The notes: generated from the letters alone by a model not told the origin. DNA of 64,000 nucleotides from Hyphococcus sp. (GCA_028289605.1 JANQON010000009.1:248001-312000), one strand, 5' to 3'; counted from the first letter of the stretch, positions 29,618-38,423 are shown. Numbers and translations are program-made.

Positions 29618-29702
29618 CGCTCATTCCCGCGCAAGCGGGAATCCAGCAACAGCCGCAATGTTCATTTTTTTGGGTGGATTCCCGCTTGCGCGGGAATGAG
29701 CG
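29618..29702. repeat. 28-bp inverted repeat pair (dRS3-like), copy 1
   Basis: The arms at 29618-29645 and 29675-29702 are perfect 28-bp inverted copies separated by 29 bases. Each arm is itself palindromic and contains ATTCCC-N8-GGGAAT (29623-29642), the pattern known from Neisseria dRS3 repeats and similar proteobacterial repeats. It lies between purF and the Lrp gene, 54 bases after the purF stop, and may also end transcription. Related copies are at 32473-32558 and 38545-38630. Confidence 0.85.
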
Positions 29703-29775
29703 GTTAATTGAATGGCATAGGAGCGCCCAACTGAAGAGTCTTTCACGCTTCAAACCGAAATAAAATAAGAACCCC

Positions 29776-30228
29776 TCACCCCCGCTCATCCTTGGTCGTT
29801 TCCATCACAATGTAAGACGTGATCGACTGGACCTTCGGCGCCATGCCCAAAACCTCCGTATGGAAATGTTTATACGCGGCGAGATCGCGCGCCTCGACCC
29901 GCAAGATGTATTCGATGGACCCGGTGACATCGTGCACTTCGCGCACTTCCGGCGCGGCCATCATCGCACGCTCAAAATCGCGCTGCGCCTTTTTCGTGTG
30001 TTCGGAGAGACCGACGGTTACATAGGCCGTGAAGCCAAGCCCCAGCGCCTCGCGGTTGAGGACGGCGCGATAGCCGGCGATGACCCCGGATCGTTCCAGT
30101 TCCTGCACCCGGCGCAGGCAGGCTGAGGCCGAGAGACCGACTCGTTTAGCGAGCTCGGCGTTGGAAATGCGCCCGTCCGCCTCAAGTTCGCGCAATATTC
30201 TTTGATGTAAATCGTCTATTTCGGTCAT
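29776..30228 (-). CDS. Lrp/AsnC family transcriptional regulator
   Basis: 150 residues. The N-terminal winged helix is DDLHQRILRELEADGRISNAELAKRVGLSASACLRRVQELE (residues 4-44, in two recognisable halves). The C-terminal RAM ligand-binding domain ends VQSITSYIVMETTKD. The ATG at 30228 fits the usual family start. The gene is divergent from a LysE-type amino-acid exporter across 74 bases, a classic arrangement in which the regulator controls export in response to an amino acid. Confidence 0.93.
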   Translation of the reverse strand: MTEIDDLHQRILRELEADGRISNAELAKRVGLSASACLRRVQELERSGVIAGYRAVLNREALGLGFTAYVTVGLSEHTKKAQRDFERAMMAAPEVREVHDVTGSIEYILRVEARDLAAYKHFHTEVLGMAPKVQSITSYIVMETTKDERG

Positions 30229-30302
30229 ATATTGTGCAATTTGCGGCTTTGCGCGCAATTTTGCAAGCACCTTGCGCCCATTATCGTATATAGTTGCGCG
30301 AT
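30229..30302. promoter_or_regulatory. Divergent Lrp/LysE promoter region
   Basis: This 74-bp gap is AT-richer than its surroundings and repeats a TGCAATTT / GCAATTTTGCAA theme (about 30234-30271). It includes the small palindrome TTGCGCGCAA. Paired or phased sites of this kind suit an octameric Lrp-type protein that controls both genes. The motif is seen directly; binding is inferred. Confidence 0.45.
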
Positions 30303-30905
30303 ATGACTGCTGAACTCTTCGCCGCTCTTGTCGCCTTCGCGCTGGTTTCGTCGATCACGCCCGGACCCAACAATTTTATGGTCATGGCGTCGGGCGCGAA
30401 TTTCGGCGTGCGCCGCACGCTGCCGCACATCGCGGGCGTGCTTGTCGGCTTTAACATCATGATCTGGATGGTCGGCGCCGGGCTGATGCAGATCTTCAAC
30501 GCCTATCCGCAAAGCTATCTGGTGATGAAAATCCTGAGCACGGTCTTTCTGCTCTATCTCGCATGGAAGATTGCAACCGCAGCGGCGCCGCAAGACGGCG
30601 CGGGCGCGGGAGGCAAACCGCTGACCTTTCTGCAGGCGGCGGCGTTTCAATGGGTCAACCCAAAGGCGTGGGCGATGGCGCTCGCCGCCAACGGCGCCTA
30701 TTCCACCCCGGAGGCGCCAATGTTCAGCATCTTTGTTATTGCGACCGTATTTGTCGCCGCCGCCGCGCCCGGCATGTCGTCGTGGTTGTTGCTCGGTACG
30801 CAGATCCGCCGGCTTCTGACCAATGAAATGCGGTTGCGCGCGTTCAACTGGACCTGCGCGGGCCTGCTTGTCGCAACATTGTGGCCTATACTGTCCGCTG
30901 TCTGA
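30303..30905 (+). CDS. LysE/RhtB family amino-acid exporter
   Basis: 200 residues with about six membrane helices. The N-terminal signature ALVSSITPGPNNFMVMASG (residues 13-31) is the LysE/RhtB hallmark, and FQWVNPKAWAMALAANG near residue 115 is the second conserved block. It exports amino acids or related metabolites. The neighbouring divergent Lrp regulator and the PLP decarboxylase 15 bases downstream suggest a unit handling one amino acid or its amine product. Confidence 0.9.
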   Translation: MTAELFAALVAFALVSSITPGPNNFMVMASGANFGVRRTLPHIAGVLVGFNIMIWMVGAGLMQIFNAYPQSYLVMKILSTVFLLYLAWKIATAAAPQDGAGAGGKPLTFLQAAAFQWVNPKAWAMALAANGAYSTPEAPMFSIFVIATVFVAAAAPGMSSWLLLGTQIRRLLTNEMRLRAFNWTCAGLLVATLWPILSAV

Positions 30906-30920
30906 ACCGGGGGGTTGATG

Positions 30921-32309
30921 ATGACCGACACGCTTCAAAAACGGTTGTTCAACGAGCAACAAAGCGGCGCGGCCTTCGGCTACGCCGCCGACCAAAGCCG
31001 GGCCTATGTGGAGACGATCGCCGAACGCCCGCCCTTTCCCAGCGAAGCCGCAATCGACAAAGCGCGCGCCGCGGCGACGCCGCTGCCAGCCACAGGCGTC
31101 GGCGCTGAAGAGGCTGTCCGCGCCATGCGCGAGACGTTTGAAGGCGCCTGCGTCAATGCACTTGGCGGGCGTTATTTCGGATTTGTCACCGGCGGGGTAT
31201 TGCCGGCGGCGCGCGCGGCGCGGCTGCTCAGCGACATGTGGGATCAAAATGCGCCGCTCTTTCGCACCTCGCCCGCCGCGGCGATCGCGGAAGAGATCGC
31301 CGAAGCGTGGCTGTGCGAACTCTTTGGGTTTCCTGAAGGAACGGTCGCCGGCTTCGTCAGCGGATCGTCTCTCGCCATCTACTGCGGGCTCGCCGCCGCC
31401 CGTTGGCGCCTGCTTGAGCGCCAGGGCTGGGACTTCAACGCCAAGGGCCTTACCGGGGCGCCGCCCATCCGCGTCGTCTCGGGCCGCCACGCCCATGGCA
31501 CGGTGGTCAAAGCCGTCACGCTTCTCGGTTTGGGCACGGACAATATTGAATGGGTCGACGTCGACGCTGACGGCCGCATCGACGTCGACGCGGTTCCAGC
31601 GCTCGACGCCAACACAATCCTGTTGCTCCAGGCGGGAAACGTCAACGGCGGCGGCTTTGACGACTTCAAAACCCTTTGCGCGAATGCCAAGGACGCCGGG
31701 GCCTGGACCCATGTGGACGGCGCGTTCGGGCTTTGGGCGGCGGCGGCGCGGGATTATCGTCACCTTACGGAGGGAATGGAAAACGCCAGCTCCTGGTCGT
31801 GCGACGCGCACAAGACGCTCAACACGCCTTACGACTGCGGCGTCGTCTTTTGTCGCGACGCCGACGCGATCCGCGCGGCGCTTCACCAACAAGGCTCTTA
31901 TCTCGAAACCGGCATGGGCCGGGACGGCATGTATATGACGCCGGAACTATCGCGTCGCGCCCGCGCCTTTGATGTCTGGGCCGCCTTATTGAGCCTGGGC
32001 CGCAACGGCGTCGACGAACTTGTCTCGCTGCTGTGCGACCGGGCCGCGCAATTCGCCGATGAGATATCCGCAGCCGGCTTCGACCTTGCCGCACGGCCGT
32101 CGTTCAACCAGTTGATGTTCGCCTGCGACAGCGATGAAGAAACCGTCCGTGTCTTACGCGCCGTGCAGGCGGGCGGGGAATGCTGGGCCGCGGGCGCGGA
32201 CTGGCGCGGGCGTCGCGTGATCCGCATTTCCGTCTGTTCCTGGGCGACAACGCGAGAGGACATCACCGCGTCGGTGCGCGCTTTTGCTGAGGCGCGGGAA
32301 AAGCAATAG
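30921..32309 (+). CDS. PLP-dependent group II (aromatic-type) amino-acid decarboxylase family protein
   Basis: About 462 residues. The PLP lysine lies in SCDAHKTLNTPYDCG, the cofactor-ring Asp in HVDGAFGLW, and GRYFGFVTGGVLPAARAARLLSDMWDQN is the conserved N-terminal block. Relatives decarboxylate tyrosine, tryptophan, glutamate or diaminobutyrate, and some act as aldehyde synthases. Starts at 30918 and 30921 are adjacent ATG codons; 30921 has better spacing from GGGGGG (30909-30914). It probably shares a transcript with the LysE exporter. Confidence 0.87.
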   Translation: MTDTLQKRLFNEQQSGAAFGYAADQSRAYVETIAERPPFPSEAAIDKARAAATPLPATGVGAEEAVRAMRETFEGACVNALGGRYFGFVTGGVLPAARAARLLSDMWDQNAPLFRTSPAAAIAEEIAEAWLCELFGFPEGTVAGFVSGSSLAIYCGLAAARWRLLERQGWDFNAKGLTGAPPIRVVSGRHAHGTVVKAVTLLGLGTDNIEWVDVDADGRIDVDAVPALDANTILLLQAGNVNGGGFDDFKTLCANAKDAGAWTHVDGAFGLWAAAARDYRHLTEGMENASSWSCDAHKTLNTPYDCGVVFCRDADAIRAALHQQGSYLETGMGRDGMYMTPELSRRARAFDVWAALLSLGRNGVDELVSLLCDRAAQFADEISAAGFDLAARPSFNQLMFACDSDEETVRVLRAVQAGGECWAAGADWRGRRVIRISVCSWATTREDITASVRAFAEAREKQ

Positions 32310-32319
32310 GCCTGTTCTA

Positions 32320-32372
32320 GTTATGAGCTGTAAGCAGGCTTCTGCTTACAGATCATAACCAGCAGCCTTTTT
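32320..32372 (+). terminator. Hairpin with T-run after the decarboxylase gene
   Basis: GTTATGAGCTGTAAGCAG (32320-32337) pairs with 32342-32359 through a four-base loop, with one mismatch in an 18-bp stem. A run of five T follows at 32368-32372. This looks like a long intrinsic terminator for the exporter-decarboxylase transcript, although the stem is AT-rich for that role and might instead be a repeat. Confidence 0.5.
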
Positions 32373-32375
32373 AAG

Positions 32376-32444
32376 GATACAGAATGATGTCAAGGGCGCC
32401 GCAGGCGCCGCGAAGCGGTTTCACCCCTGACATCATTCTGTATC
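32376..32444. repeat. Long stem-loop, 17-bp perfect arms
   Basis: GATACAGAATGATGTCA (32376-32392) and its exact inverse (32428-32444) flank a 35-base GC-rich centre that contains smaller palindromes. No gene crosses it. It may be an unrecognised mobile repeat or a bidirectional terminator between the decarboxylase and the convergent valS gene. No second copy is present in this window. Confidence 0.75.
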
Positions 32445-32472
32445 TTGAACACCGAAAGCGTGTTGCTCTTTC

Positions 32473-32558
32473 CCGCTCATCCCGACGAAGGTCGGGATCT
32501 CGTTGACGCGAACACCGTGCTTTCCTGCCAAGATTCCGGCCTTCGCCGGAATGAGCGG
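32473..32558. repeat. 28-bp inverted repeat pair (dRS3-like), copy 2
   Basis: The arms at 32473-32500 and 32531-32558 are 28 bases each with 30 bases between. They begin CCGCTCAT as in the other copies and differ from each other at four positions, which change in pairs so that each arm stays palindromic. It lies between the decarboxylase and valS, 17 bases from the valS stop. Confidence 0.8.
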
Positions 32559-32574
32559 AGGGTTTTATCTCCTG

Positions 32575-35500
32575 CTAAAGCCCCTCCAACCGCGCCAGGG
32601 CGCCGTTGAGTTTCTCAAGGTCCGCCGCGTAACCGGCGCGGCGGGCCTTTTGTTCTTCCACCACCGCCGCCGGGGCGCGCTCGACGAAATTCTTATTGCC
32701 AAGTTTTTTGTCGATGGCGGCGATCTCTTTTTCCGCCTTCGCCTGCTCCTTGGCGAGGCGGGCTTTTTCCGCATCAAGATCAATAAAGTCCGCCACCGGC
32801 AACGCTGCAACGCCGTCGCCATGCACGACCTGCACCGCGCCCTTGGGCGCCGCGTCCGCCGCAGCGATGTCCGACAAGCGCGCTAGACGCTTTAATACGT
32901 CTTCATGGGTTTTCAAACGCTGCGCCGCGTCCGCGCCGCCGCCAATGAAGTGCAAGGGGATTTTCGCCCCCGCCGGCACGTTCATCTCCTGGCGTACCGA
33001 GCGGATGGATGAAATGAGGTCGATCGCCCATTGCATTTCTTCCGCCGCGGCGGCGATTTCCATACTGGCGTCGGCTTGCGGCCATGGGCTTGTGATCAAC
33101 GCGCCGTCAAACCCGAGTTCAGTCCAGAGTTCTTCGGACACGAAGGGCATGAACGGATGTAAGAGCTGCAGGATACGGCCGAGCGCGAAGGCGCCCGCGG
33201 CGCGGGTCTCAGCCTTGGCGGCTTCGTCGCCGCCCTGGAAGACGGGCTTGGCCAGTTCCAGAAACCAGTCGCAGTAGATGTTCCACGTAAACCGATAGAT
33301 CGCGCCCGCCGCGTCGTTAAAGCGATAGGCTTCAAGCTCGCGGGTGACGGCGGCGGCGCAGGCGTTCGCTTCGTGAATGATCCACTGGTTGAGGGTGAGC
33401 GAGGCCGAGGCCGGATCGAAATCGGGGTCCGGCTTGCATTCGTTCATCTGAGTAAAGCGCGCCGCGTTCCACAGCTTGGTGGAAAAATTGCGGTATCCTT
33501 CGACGCGTTGTTCGGACAAGCGAATGTTGCGGCCTTGCGCGGCCTGCGCGGCGAGCGTAAAGCGCAGGGCGTCTGCGCCGAATTTGTCGATCAGGACCAA
33601 GGGGTCGATGACGTTGCCCTTGGACTTCGACATTTTCTGGCCGTGCTCGTCGAGCACCAGGGCGTGGATGTAAACGTCCTTAAACGGAACATCGTCCATG
33701 AAGTGGATGCCCTGCATCATCATCCGCGCGACCCAGAAAAAGATGATGTCGTGCGCCGTGACGAGGACGGAGGTGGGGTAGTGCTTGGCTAAGAGATTTG
33801 CTTCACCCTGAGGAGCGGCGCCCCGCGCCGCGTCACGAAGGGTCCCGTCGGCGTCCCTTCGTCCTTCGAGACGCGCGGCGTCGCCGCGCTCCTCAGGATG
33901 AAGGGACGGGTCCGCATCCGGCCAGCCGAGCGTCGAAAACGGCCACAGGCCGGAGGAGAACCAGGTGTCGAGGACGTCTTCGTCTCTCCACATCGGAGCA
34001 GAGTATTCATCGGCGTTATAGTACTCTGTTTCGACGGCGGCGCGACCTGTATAGCCGCCATGCCAGCCACTCCACTTTATGCCGAAACCAGAATAGTATT
34101 CGCGAACTTGATTCGCGGCATCGTCCTCCGTCTCTGCGCAAACAGTGATTGGGTTATCAAAATCAAGCTCGGCATCCGCCAACGTTCCACCGTCTTTTGC
34201 GGAAACAACTGAGGGAGCGTACCAAGCGGGAATTTGATGCCCCCACCAAAGCTGCCGCGAAACACACCAGGGCTCGATATTGTTCATCCACTGGAAATAG
34301 GTCTTGGCCCAGTTTTCCGGGACGAACCGGGTCTTGCCCTCTTCCACCGCCTTGATCGCCGGCGCGGCGAGGGTTCTTGCGTCGACGAACCACTGGTCGG
34401 TGATCATGGGTTCAATGACGACGCCGGAACGGTCGCCAAAGGGCTGTTGGATTTTTTTGTCTTCGACGGTGATCATCAGGCCTTCCGCGTCGATGTCGGC
34501 GACGACGCGCCCCCGCGCCTCGAACCGGTCGAGGCCGCGATATTCGTCCGGGACGAGATTGATGCCGTCGACATAGTTGGCGTCGGGCGTTCCTGACGCC
34601 TCGAGCAGCGCTTTGGCTTTCTCCGCTTCTTCAGCGTAAGGCGCGCCGTCTTCGCGCATCGCCGCTTTCCAGTCCATCAGGCGATACATCGGGATGTCGC
34701 CGCGCTTGGCGACCTGATAGTCGTTGAAGTCGTGGGCGCCGGTGATCTTCACCGCGCCGGAGCCGAAGTCCGGGTCCGGATAATCGTCGGTGATGATGGG
34801 AATGAGCCGCCGGTGCGCCTTCGGGCCCACCGGAATCTCGCAGAGCTTGCCGACAATGGGGGCGTAGCGCTCGTCCGCAGGATGCACCGCCACCGCGCCA
34901 TCGCCGAGCATGGTTTCCGGCCGCGTCGTCGCGATGGAGATGTAATCGCGGGTCTCGCGCAGCGTTTCGTTTCCGTCCGCGTCCTTCTCGACATATTCGT
35001 AGGTCGCGCCGCCGGCCAGCGGGTATTTGAAATGCCACATGTGGCCGTCGACTTCCGTGTTCTCCACTTCCAGATCGGAGATCGCGGTTTCGAATTTCGG
35101 GTCCCAATTGACGAGCCGCTTGTCGCGATAGATGAGGCCCTCATTATAGAGATCGACGAAGACCTTCATTACCGCCTTGACCATCTGGTCGTCGGCCTCG
35201 CCGTTTTCGCCCCCCCTGTTTTCACCCATCGTGAAACGCTCACGCGACCAGTCGCAGGTGGCGCCGAGGCGTTTGAGCTGGTTGATGATCTGGCCGCCGC
35301 TTTCATGACGCCATTTCCAAACTTTCTCGACAAACGCGTCGCGGCCGATTTCCGTACGCTTCGGCTCCTGCCGCTCCATCATCTGGCGCTCAACGACCAT
35401 TTGCGTCGCGATGCCCGCATGGTCGGTGCCTGGCTGCCACAACACCGACCGCCCGCGCATGCGCTCGAACCGGCACAGGACGTCCTGCAGCGTGTTGTTC

Positions 35501-35664
35501 AGGGCGTGGCCCATATGCAGGGAGCCGGTGACGTTGGGCGGCGGAATGACAATCGTGAACGGCTCGCCCTCCCCTGACGGCTTGAACGCGCCGGAGGCCT
35601 CCCAGTCTTCATAAATCCGCCTTTCAGCGGCGGCGAAATCGAAATTCTTCTCAAGCATCGTCAT
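32575..35664 (-). CDS. valS: Valyl-tRNA synthetase with an in-frame repeat-derived insertion
   Basis: 1029 residues, longer than usual for the enzyme. Class I motifs are intact: PPPNVTGSLHMGHAL (HIGH box, near residue 40) and GQKMSKSKGNVIDP (KMSKS box). The editing domain has ATTRPETMLGD, and the C-terminal coiled tail is present. Between WPFSTLGWPDADP and YPTSVLVTAHDIIFFW, segments normally joined by a few residues, lie about 35 extra residues (588-622, starting SLHPEERGDAARLEG). The DNA for this insertion is a palindromic repeat (33801-33903). The frame stays open and both motif blocks are preserved, so the enzyme is probably functional. It is essential for charging tRNA-Val. Confidence 0.95.
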   Translation of the reverse strand: MTMLEKNFDFAAAERRIYEDWEASGAFKPSGEGEPFTIVIPPPNVTGSLHMGHALNNTLQDVLCRFERMRGRSVLWQPGTDHAGIATQMVVERQMMERQEPKRTEIGRDAFVEKVWKWRHESGGQIINQLKRLGATCDWSRERFTMGENRGGENGEADDQMVKAVMKVFVDLYNEGLIYRDKRLVNWDPKFETAISDLEVENTEVDGHMWHFKYPLAGGATYEYVEKDADGNETLRETRDYISIATTRPETMLGDGAVAVHPADERYAPIVGKLCEIPVGPKAHRRLIPIITDDYPDPDFGSGAVKITGAHDFNDYQVAKRGDIPMYRLMDWKAAMREDGAPYAEEAEKAKALLEASGTPDANYVDGINLVPDEYRGLDRFEARGRVVADIDAEGLMITVEDKKIQQPFGDRSGVVIEPMITDQWFVDARTLAAPAIKAVEEGKTRFVPENWAKTYFQWMNNIEPWCVSRQLWWGHQIPAWYAPSVVSAKDGGTLADAELDFDNPITVCAETEDDAANQVREYYSGFGIKWSGWHGGYTGRAAVETEYYNADEYSAPMWRDEDVLDTWFSSGLWPFSTLGWPDADPSLHPEERGDAARLEGRRDADGTLRDAARGAAPQGEANLLAKHYPTSVLVTAHDIIFFWVARMMMQGIHFMDDVPFKDVYIHALVLDEHGQKMSKSKGNVIDPLVLIDKFGADALRFTLAAQAAQGRNIRLSEQRVEGYRNFSTKLWNAARFTQMNECKPDPDFDPASASLTLNQWIIHEANACAAAVTRELEAYRFNDAAGAIYRFTWNIYCDWFLELAKPVFQGGDEAAKAETRAAGAFALGRILQLLHPFMPFVSEELWTELGFDGALITSPWPQADASMEIAAAAEEMQWAIDLISSIRSVRQEMNVPAGAKIPLHFIGGGADAAQRLKTHEDVLKRLARLSDIAAADAAPKGAVQVVHGDGVAALPVADFIDLDAEKARLAKEQAKAEKEIAAIDKKLGNKNFVERAPAAVVEEQKARRAGYAADLEKLNGALARLEGL
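33801..33903. repeat. Palindromic element inserted within valS
   Basis: About 103 bases with nested inverted arms. CCTGAGGAGCG (33807-33817) matches CGCTCCTCAGG (33887-33897), and ACGAAGGG (33835-33842) matches CCCTTCGT (33855-33862). The pattern resembles the widespread alphaproteobacterial intergenic palindromes that run from CTTCA-CCTGAGGAGCG to its inverse around a CCTTCGAGACGCG core. Here it is read in frame as part of valS. In the mRNA it should fold into a strong hairpin. Confidence 0.85.
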
Positions 35665-35737
35665 TCCCGCACACGCGAGAGGCGGGTTTATCGTCCGGCG
35701 GCCCGATCCACAAGATGGGGCGCAGCCTTCAGGCCGG

Positions 35738-36253
35738 TCAATCGATTTGCCCGTCGACCCAAGCCTTGAAATTTGGATGACCCGCTCGCGCTTCTATTGC
35801 TGCCTTGTTTGGATCGTGTTCGCCAGACGCCAAATCGCCGGACGCTTTCCTTCGAAGCGCGTCCAACGCCTCAACGAACAAAAGGCTTTCGTCCCGGACG
35901 TATTTTTCCGACAGCCCGTCCCAATGATAGCCGTCCGTCAGAATGTGCAAAAGCTCCGGCAATGACCTCGCAACGACGCAAACGCCTTCGCCTTCCGAAC
36001 CCAGGAAAACAACAGGCGACGGCGCATCGCTTATATCTGGGTAGTCCCAAAGGCAATACATGCCGCCCGTGGAGTCGACGCCGACAAGTTCGAACATGTG
36101 ACCGGATCGGCGCCATCGCGCCGATCCGAACCAGTAATCAAGGGTCTTCGGCCAGTCGTCTTCAACCCGAGCTCTGAACTCAACATGGAACGGTCCGTCG
36201 GATTTGAACGACTCCCTCAGCAACAGAAGAAGTCGATCAACCTTGCTGTTCAT
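35738..36253 (-). CDS. SUKH/SMI1-KNR4-like protein
   Basis: 171 residues from the ATG at 36253, 16 bases inside the 3' end of the upstream peptidase gene, so it is co-transcribed. The core FELVGVDSTGGMYCLWDYP followed by SPVVFLGSEGEGVCVVARSLPELLHIL resembles the SMI1/KNR4 (SUKH) fold, found in immunity proteins and in housekeeping relatives. No toxin gene sits beside it. No membrane or signal segments. Family assignment is by pattern only. Confidence 0.6.
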   Translation of the reverse strand: MNSKVDRLLLLLRESFKSDGPFHVEFRARVEDDWPKTLDYWFGSARWRRSGHMFELVGVDSTGGMYCLWDYPDISDAPSPVVFLGSEGEGVCVVARSLPELLHILTDGYHWDGLSEKYVRDESLLFVEALDALRRKASGDLASGEHDPNKAAIEARAGHPNFKAWVDGQID

Positions 36254-38423
36254 TCGTTGAAAGCTTTGGATCAAGTCCGGTGTGCCGCGCCAGGAAAGCC
36301 CACATGTCTGCGTATTCTTCGATGATCTTTTCCGTGGGTTTGCCTGAGCCGTGCCCCGCCCGGGTTTCAATGCGAATAAGGTGCGGTTCGTTCCCGATAT
36401 TGGCCGCTTGCAAGGCCGCCGCATATTTGAAGGAATGGCCCGGCACGACGCGGTCGTCCGTGTCTGCAGTCGTCACCAGGATCGCCGGATAATCTTCGCC
36501 CGCGCGAATATTATGGTACGGCGAATAGGCGAGCAGCGTCTGAAAGTCGGCCTCATTCGCCGGATCACCGTAATCGTCGACCCAGAAACGACCTGCAGTG
36601 AATTGATTGAACCGCAGCATGTCCATGACGCCCACCGCAGGGATCCCTGCCGCAAACAGGTCAGGACGTTGATTGACCACCGCGCCGACCAGGAGCCCGC
36701 CGTTGGAGCCGCCGAATATGGACAGCTTTTCGGCGGACGTGACGCCTTCGGAGATCAGATACTCGCCCGCGGCGATGAAATCATCGAAGACGTTCTGTTT
36801 GTTCTGAAGGCGCCCGGCGTTGTGCCATTCTTTACCGTATTCGCCCCCGCCGCGGAGATTGGCCACGGCGTAGACCCCGCCCATATCGACCCACGAGAGG
36901 CGCGTGATCGAAAAACCCGGCGTCAGCGACACGTTGAACCCGCCATATCCGTAGAGCAGCGTCGGCTGCGGCGTGGACATGTCGAGATCCTTGCGCCGCG
37001 TAATGAACATCGGCACGCGGGTTCCGTCTTTTGAATTGTAGAAAACCTGCTCGACCACATAATCGTCCGGGTTAAACGCGGTTTGGGCCTGTTTGTAGAC
37101 GGACTGATCGCCGGTCTCCATGTCGAGGCGATAGATCGTGTCGGGCTGGTTGAAGCTCTCATAACCATAGAACGTCACCGTGTCGTCCGGCTCGCCGCCG
37201 AATCCATAGGCCGAACCCACGCCCGGAAGTTCGACGGCTCCGGCCTCCGCGCCGTCCAGAGCAAATAGGCGCACGACCGACTTCACGTCCTCCATATACT
37301 CCGTCACAATCTTGCCGCCGACGATATTGACGCCGGTCAGAACCGCATCCTTTTCAGGAACGATTTCCTCCCACGGGCCGCGGCTGGACGGGACTGCGAC
37401 AATTTTCGATTTCGGCGCGTCATCGTCCGTACGGAAATAATGCCGACCGCCCGCCGTCGCGATATAGCTGTAGTCGGAATGAAAGCCGGTGATGAGCTCA
37501 AACGGCTCAGCTTCCAAATCGGTAAGATCGATCAGAACGACTTCGTATTTTTCATCGGTTCCTTTCCAGACAGTGATCACAAGACTTTCGCCGTCCGAAG
37601 AAACTTGCGCGGCGAAACCGTGCTCCGGTTGGTCAGGGCGGGAATAAACGAGCCTGTCGGCGGCTTGATCATCGCCGAGTTTGTGGAAATAGACCGCCTG
37701 ATCAACATTGAGGCTTTGAAACTCTTCGCCTTCTTCAGGCGCCGGATAGCGAGAGTAATAGAACCCGGAGCCGTCTTTGGCCCAACTGAGCCCGGAGAAT
37801 TTCACCCACTCGATATTGTCGTCCAGCACTTCGCCTGAGGCGACGTCCACGACCCGCACCGTGCGCCAGTCGGAGCCGCCGTCCTGAATCGAATAGGCGA
37901 CCAGCGTTCCGTCCGGGCTCGGCGCATAGCCGGCAAGCGCCGTGGCGCCGTCGTCGGACCAGGTGTTCGGATCGAGGAGCATGCGCTCCGTTCCATCCGC
38001 ATCCTGAACAAAAAGCACGAATTGGTTCTGCAGCCCGTCATTGCGGCGGAAAAAGGTGCGGCCTCCCTCCATCACGGGCAGTGTGAATTTCTCATAATCC
38101 CAAAACCGCGAAAGCTGCGCTTCGATCGCCTCGCGATGATCGAGGCCTTCAAGATAAGCGTTCGTGACTTCGTTCTGCGCTGCGACCCAGTCCGCGACGG
38201 CCTGGCTTTCGCGCACGTCGTCTTCGAGCCAGCGATAAGGATCGGCGACGTCCACGCCGTGATAGGTGTCTGTCTGTTCCACCGTTTCTGTTTCCGGATA
38301 ATCGATGGCGAGCGCGGCGACCGGGCCGTCGTCGCTTCCATCCGTTGCTGCTTCCTCGCCCGCGCCGCAGCCGGCGGCGAGCAGGAAAGCGGCGGCGCCC
38401 CCGATGAAGGTTAGATTACGCAT
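36237..38423 (-). CDS. Prolyl oligopeptidase family lipoprotein
   Basis: 728 residues from the ATG at 38423. The signal peptide ends in FLLAAGC, a lipobox, so the mature protein is a periplasmic lipoprotein. The N-terminal region starts PYRWLEDD, typical of prolyl endopeptidase, followed by a beta-propeller (about 90-420) and an alpha/beta-hydrolase domain. The triad is visible: Ser in GGSNGGLLVG, Asp in TADTDDRVVPGH and His in ETRAGHGSGKP. It should cut short peptides after proline outside the cytoplasm. The small SUKH-like gene follows with a 17-base overlap. Confidence 0.93.
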   Translation of the reverse strand: MRNLTFIGGAAAFLLAAGCGAGEEAATDGSDDGPVAALAIDYPETETVEQTDTYHGVDVADPYRWLEDDVRESQAVADWVAAQNEVTNAYLEGLDHREAIEAQLSRFWDYEKFTLPVMEGGRTFFRRNDGLQNQFVLFVQDADGTERMLLDPNTWSDDGATALAGYAPSPDGTLVAYSIQDGGSDWRTVRVVDVASGEVLDDNIEWVKFSGLSWAKDGSGFYYSRYPAPEEGEEFQSLNVDQAVYFHKLGDDQAADRLVYSRPDQPEHGFAAQVSSDGESLVITVWKGTDEKYEVVLIDLTDLEAEPFELITGFHSDYSYIATAGGRHYFRTDDDAPKSKIVAVPSSRGPWEEIVPEKDAVLTGVNIVGGKIVTEYMEDVKSVVRLFALDGAEAGAVELPGVGSAYGFGGEPDDTVTFYGYESFNQPDTIYRLDMETGDQSVYKQAQTAFNPDDYVVEQVFYNSKDGTRVPMFITRRKDLDMSTPQPTLLYGYGGFNVSLTPGFSITRLSWVDMGGVYAVANLRGGGEYGKEWHNAGRLQNKQNVFDDFIAAGEYLISEGVTSAEKLSIFGGSNGGLLVGAVVNQRPDLFAAGIPAVGVMDMLRFNQFTAGRFWVDDYGDPANEADFQTLLAYSPYHNIRAGEDYPAILVTTADTDDRVVPGHSFKYAAALQAANIGNEPHLIRIETRAGHGSGKPTEKIIEEYADMWAFLARHTGLDPKLSTNEQQG

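Noticed and set aside
28992-29789. 265-residue open frame running through the dRS3-like repeat and antisense to purF
   Set aside because: Its first part is translated repeat, and the rest is the mirror of purF.
30225-31892. 555-residue open frame antisense to the LysE and decarboxylase genes
   Set aside because: It spans two real genes and the promoter between them on the opposite strand, and shows no recognisable domain.
35738-36253. Toxin-immunity pair based on the SUKH-like gene
   Set aside because: The upstream neighbour is a prolyl oligopeptidase lipoprotein and no polymorphic toxin or repeat domain is present; SUKH-like folds also occur alone.
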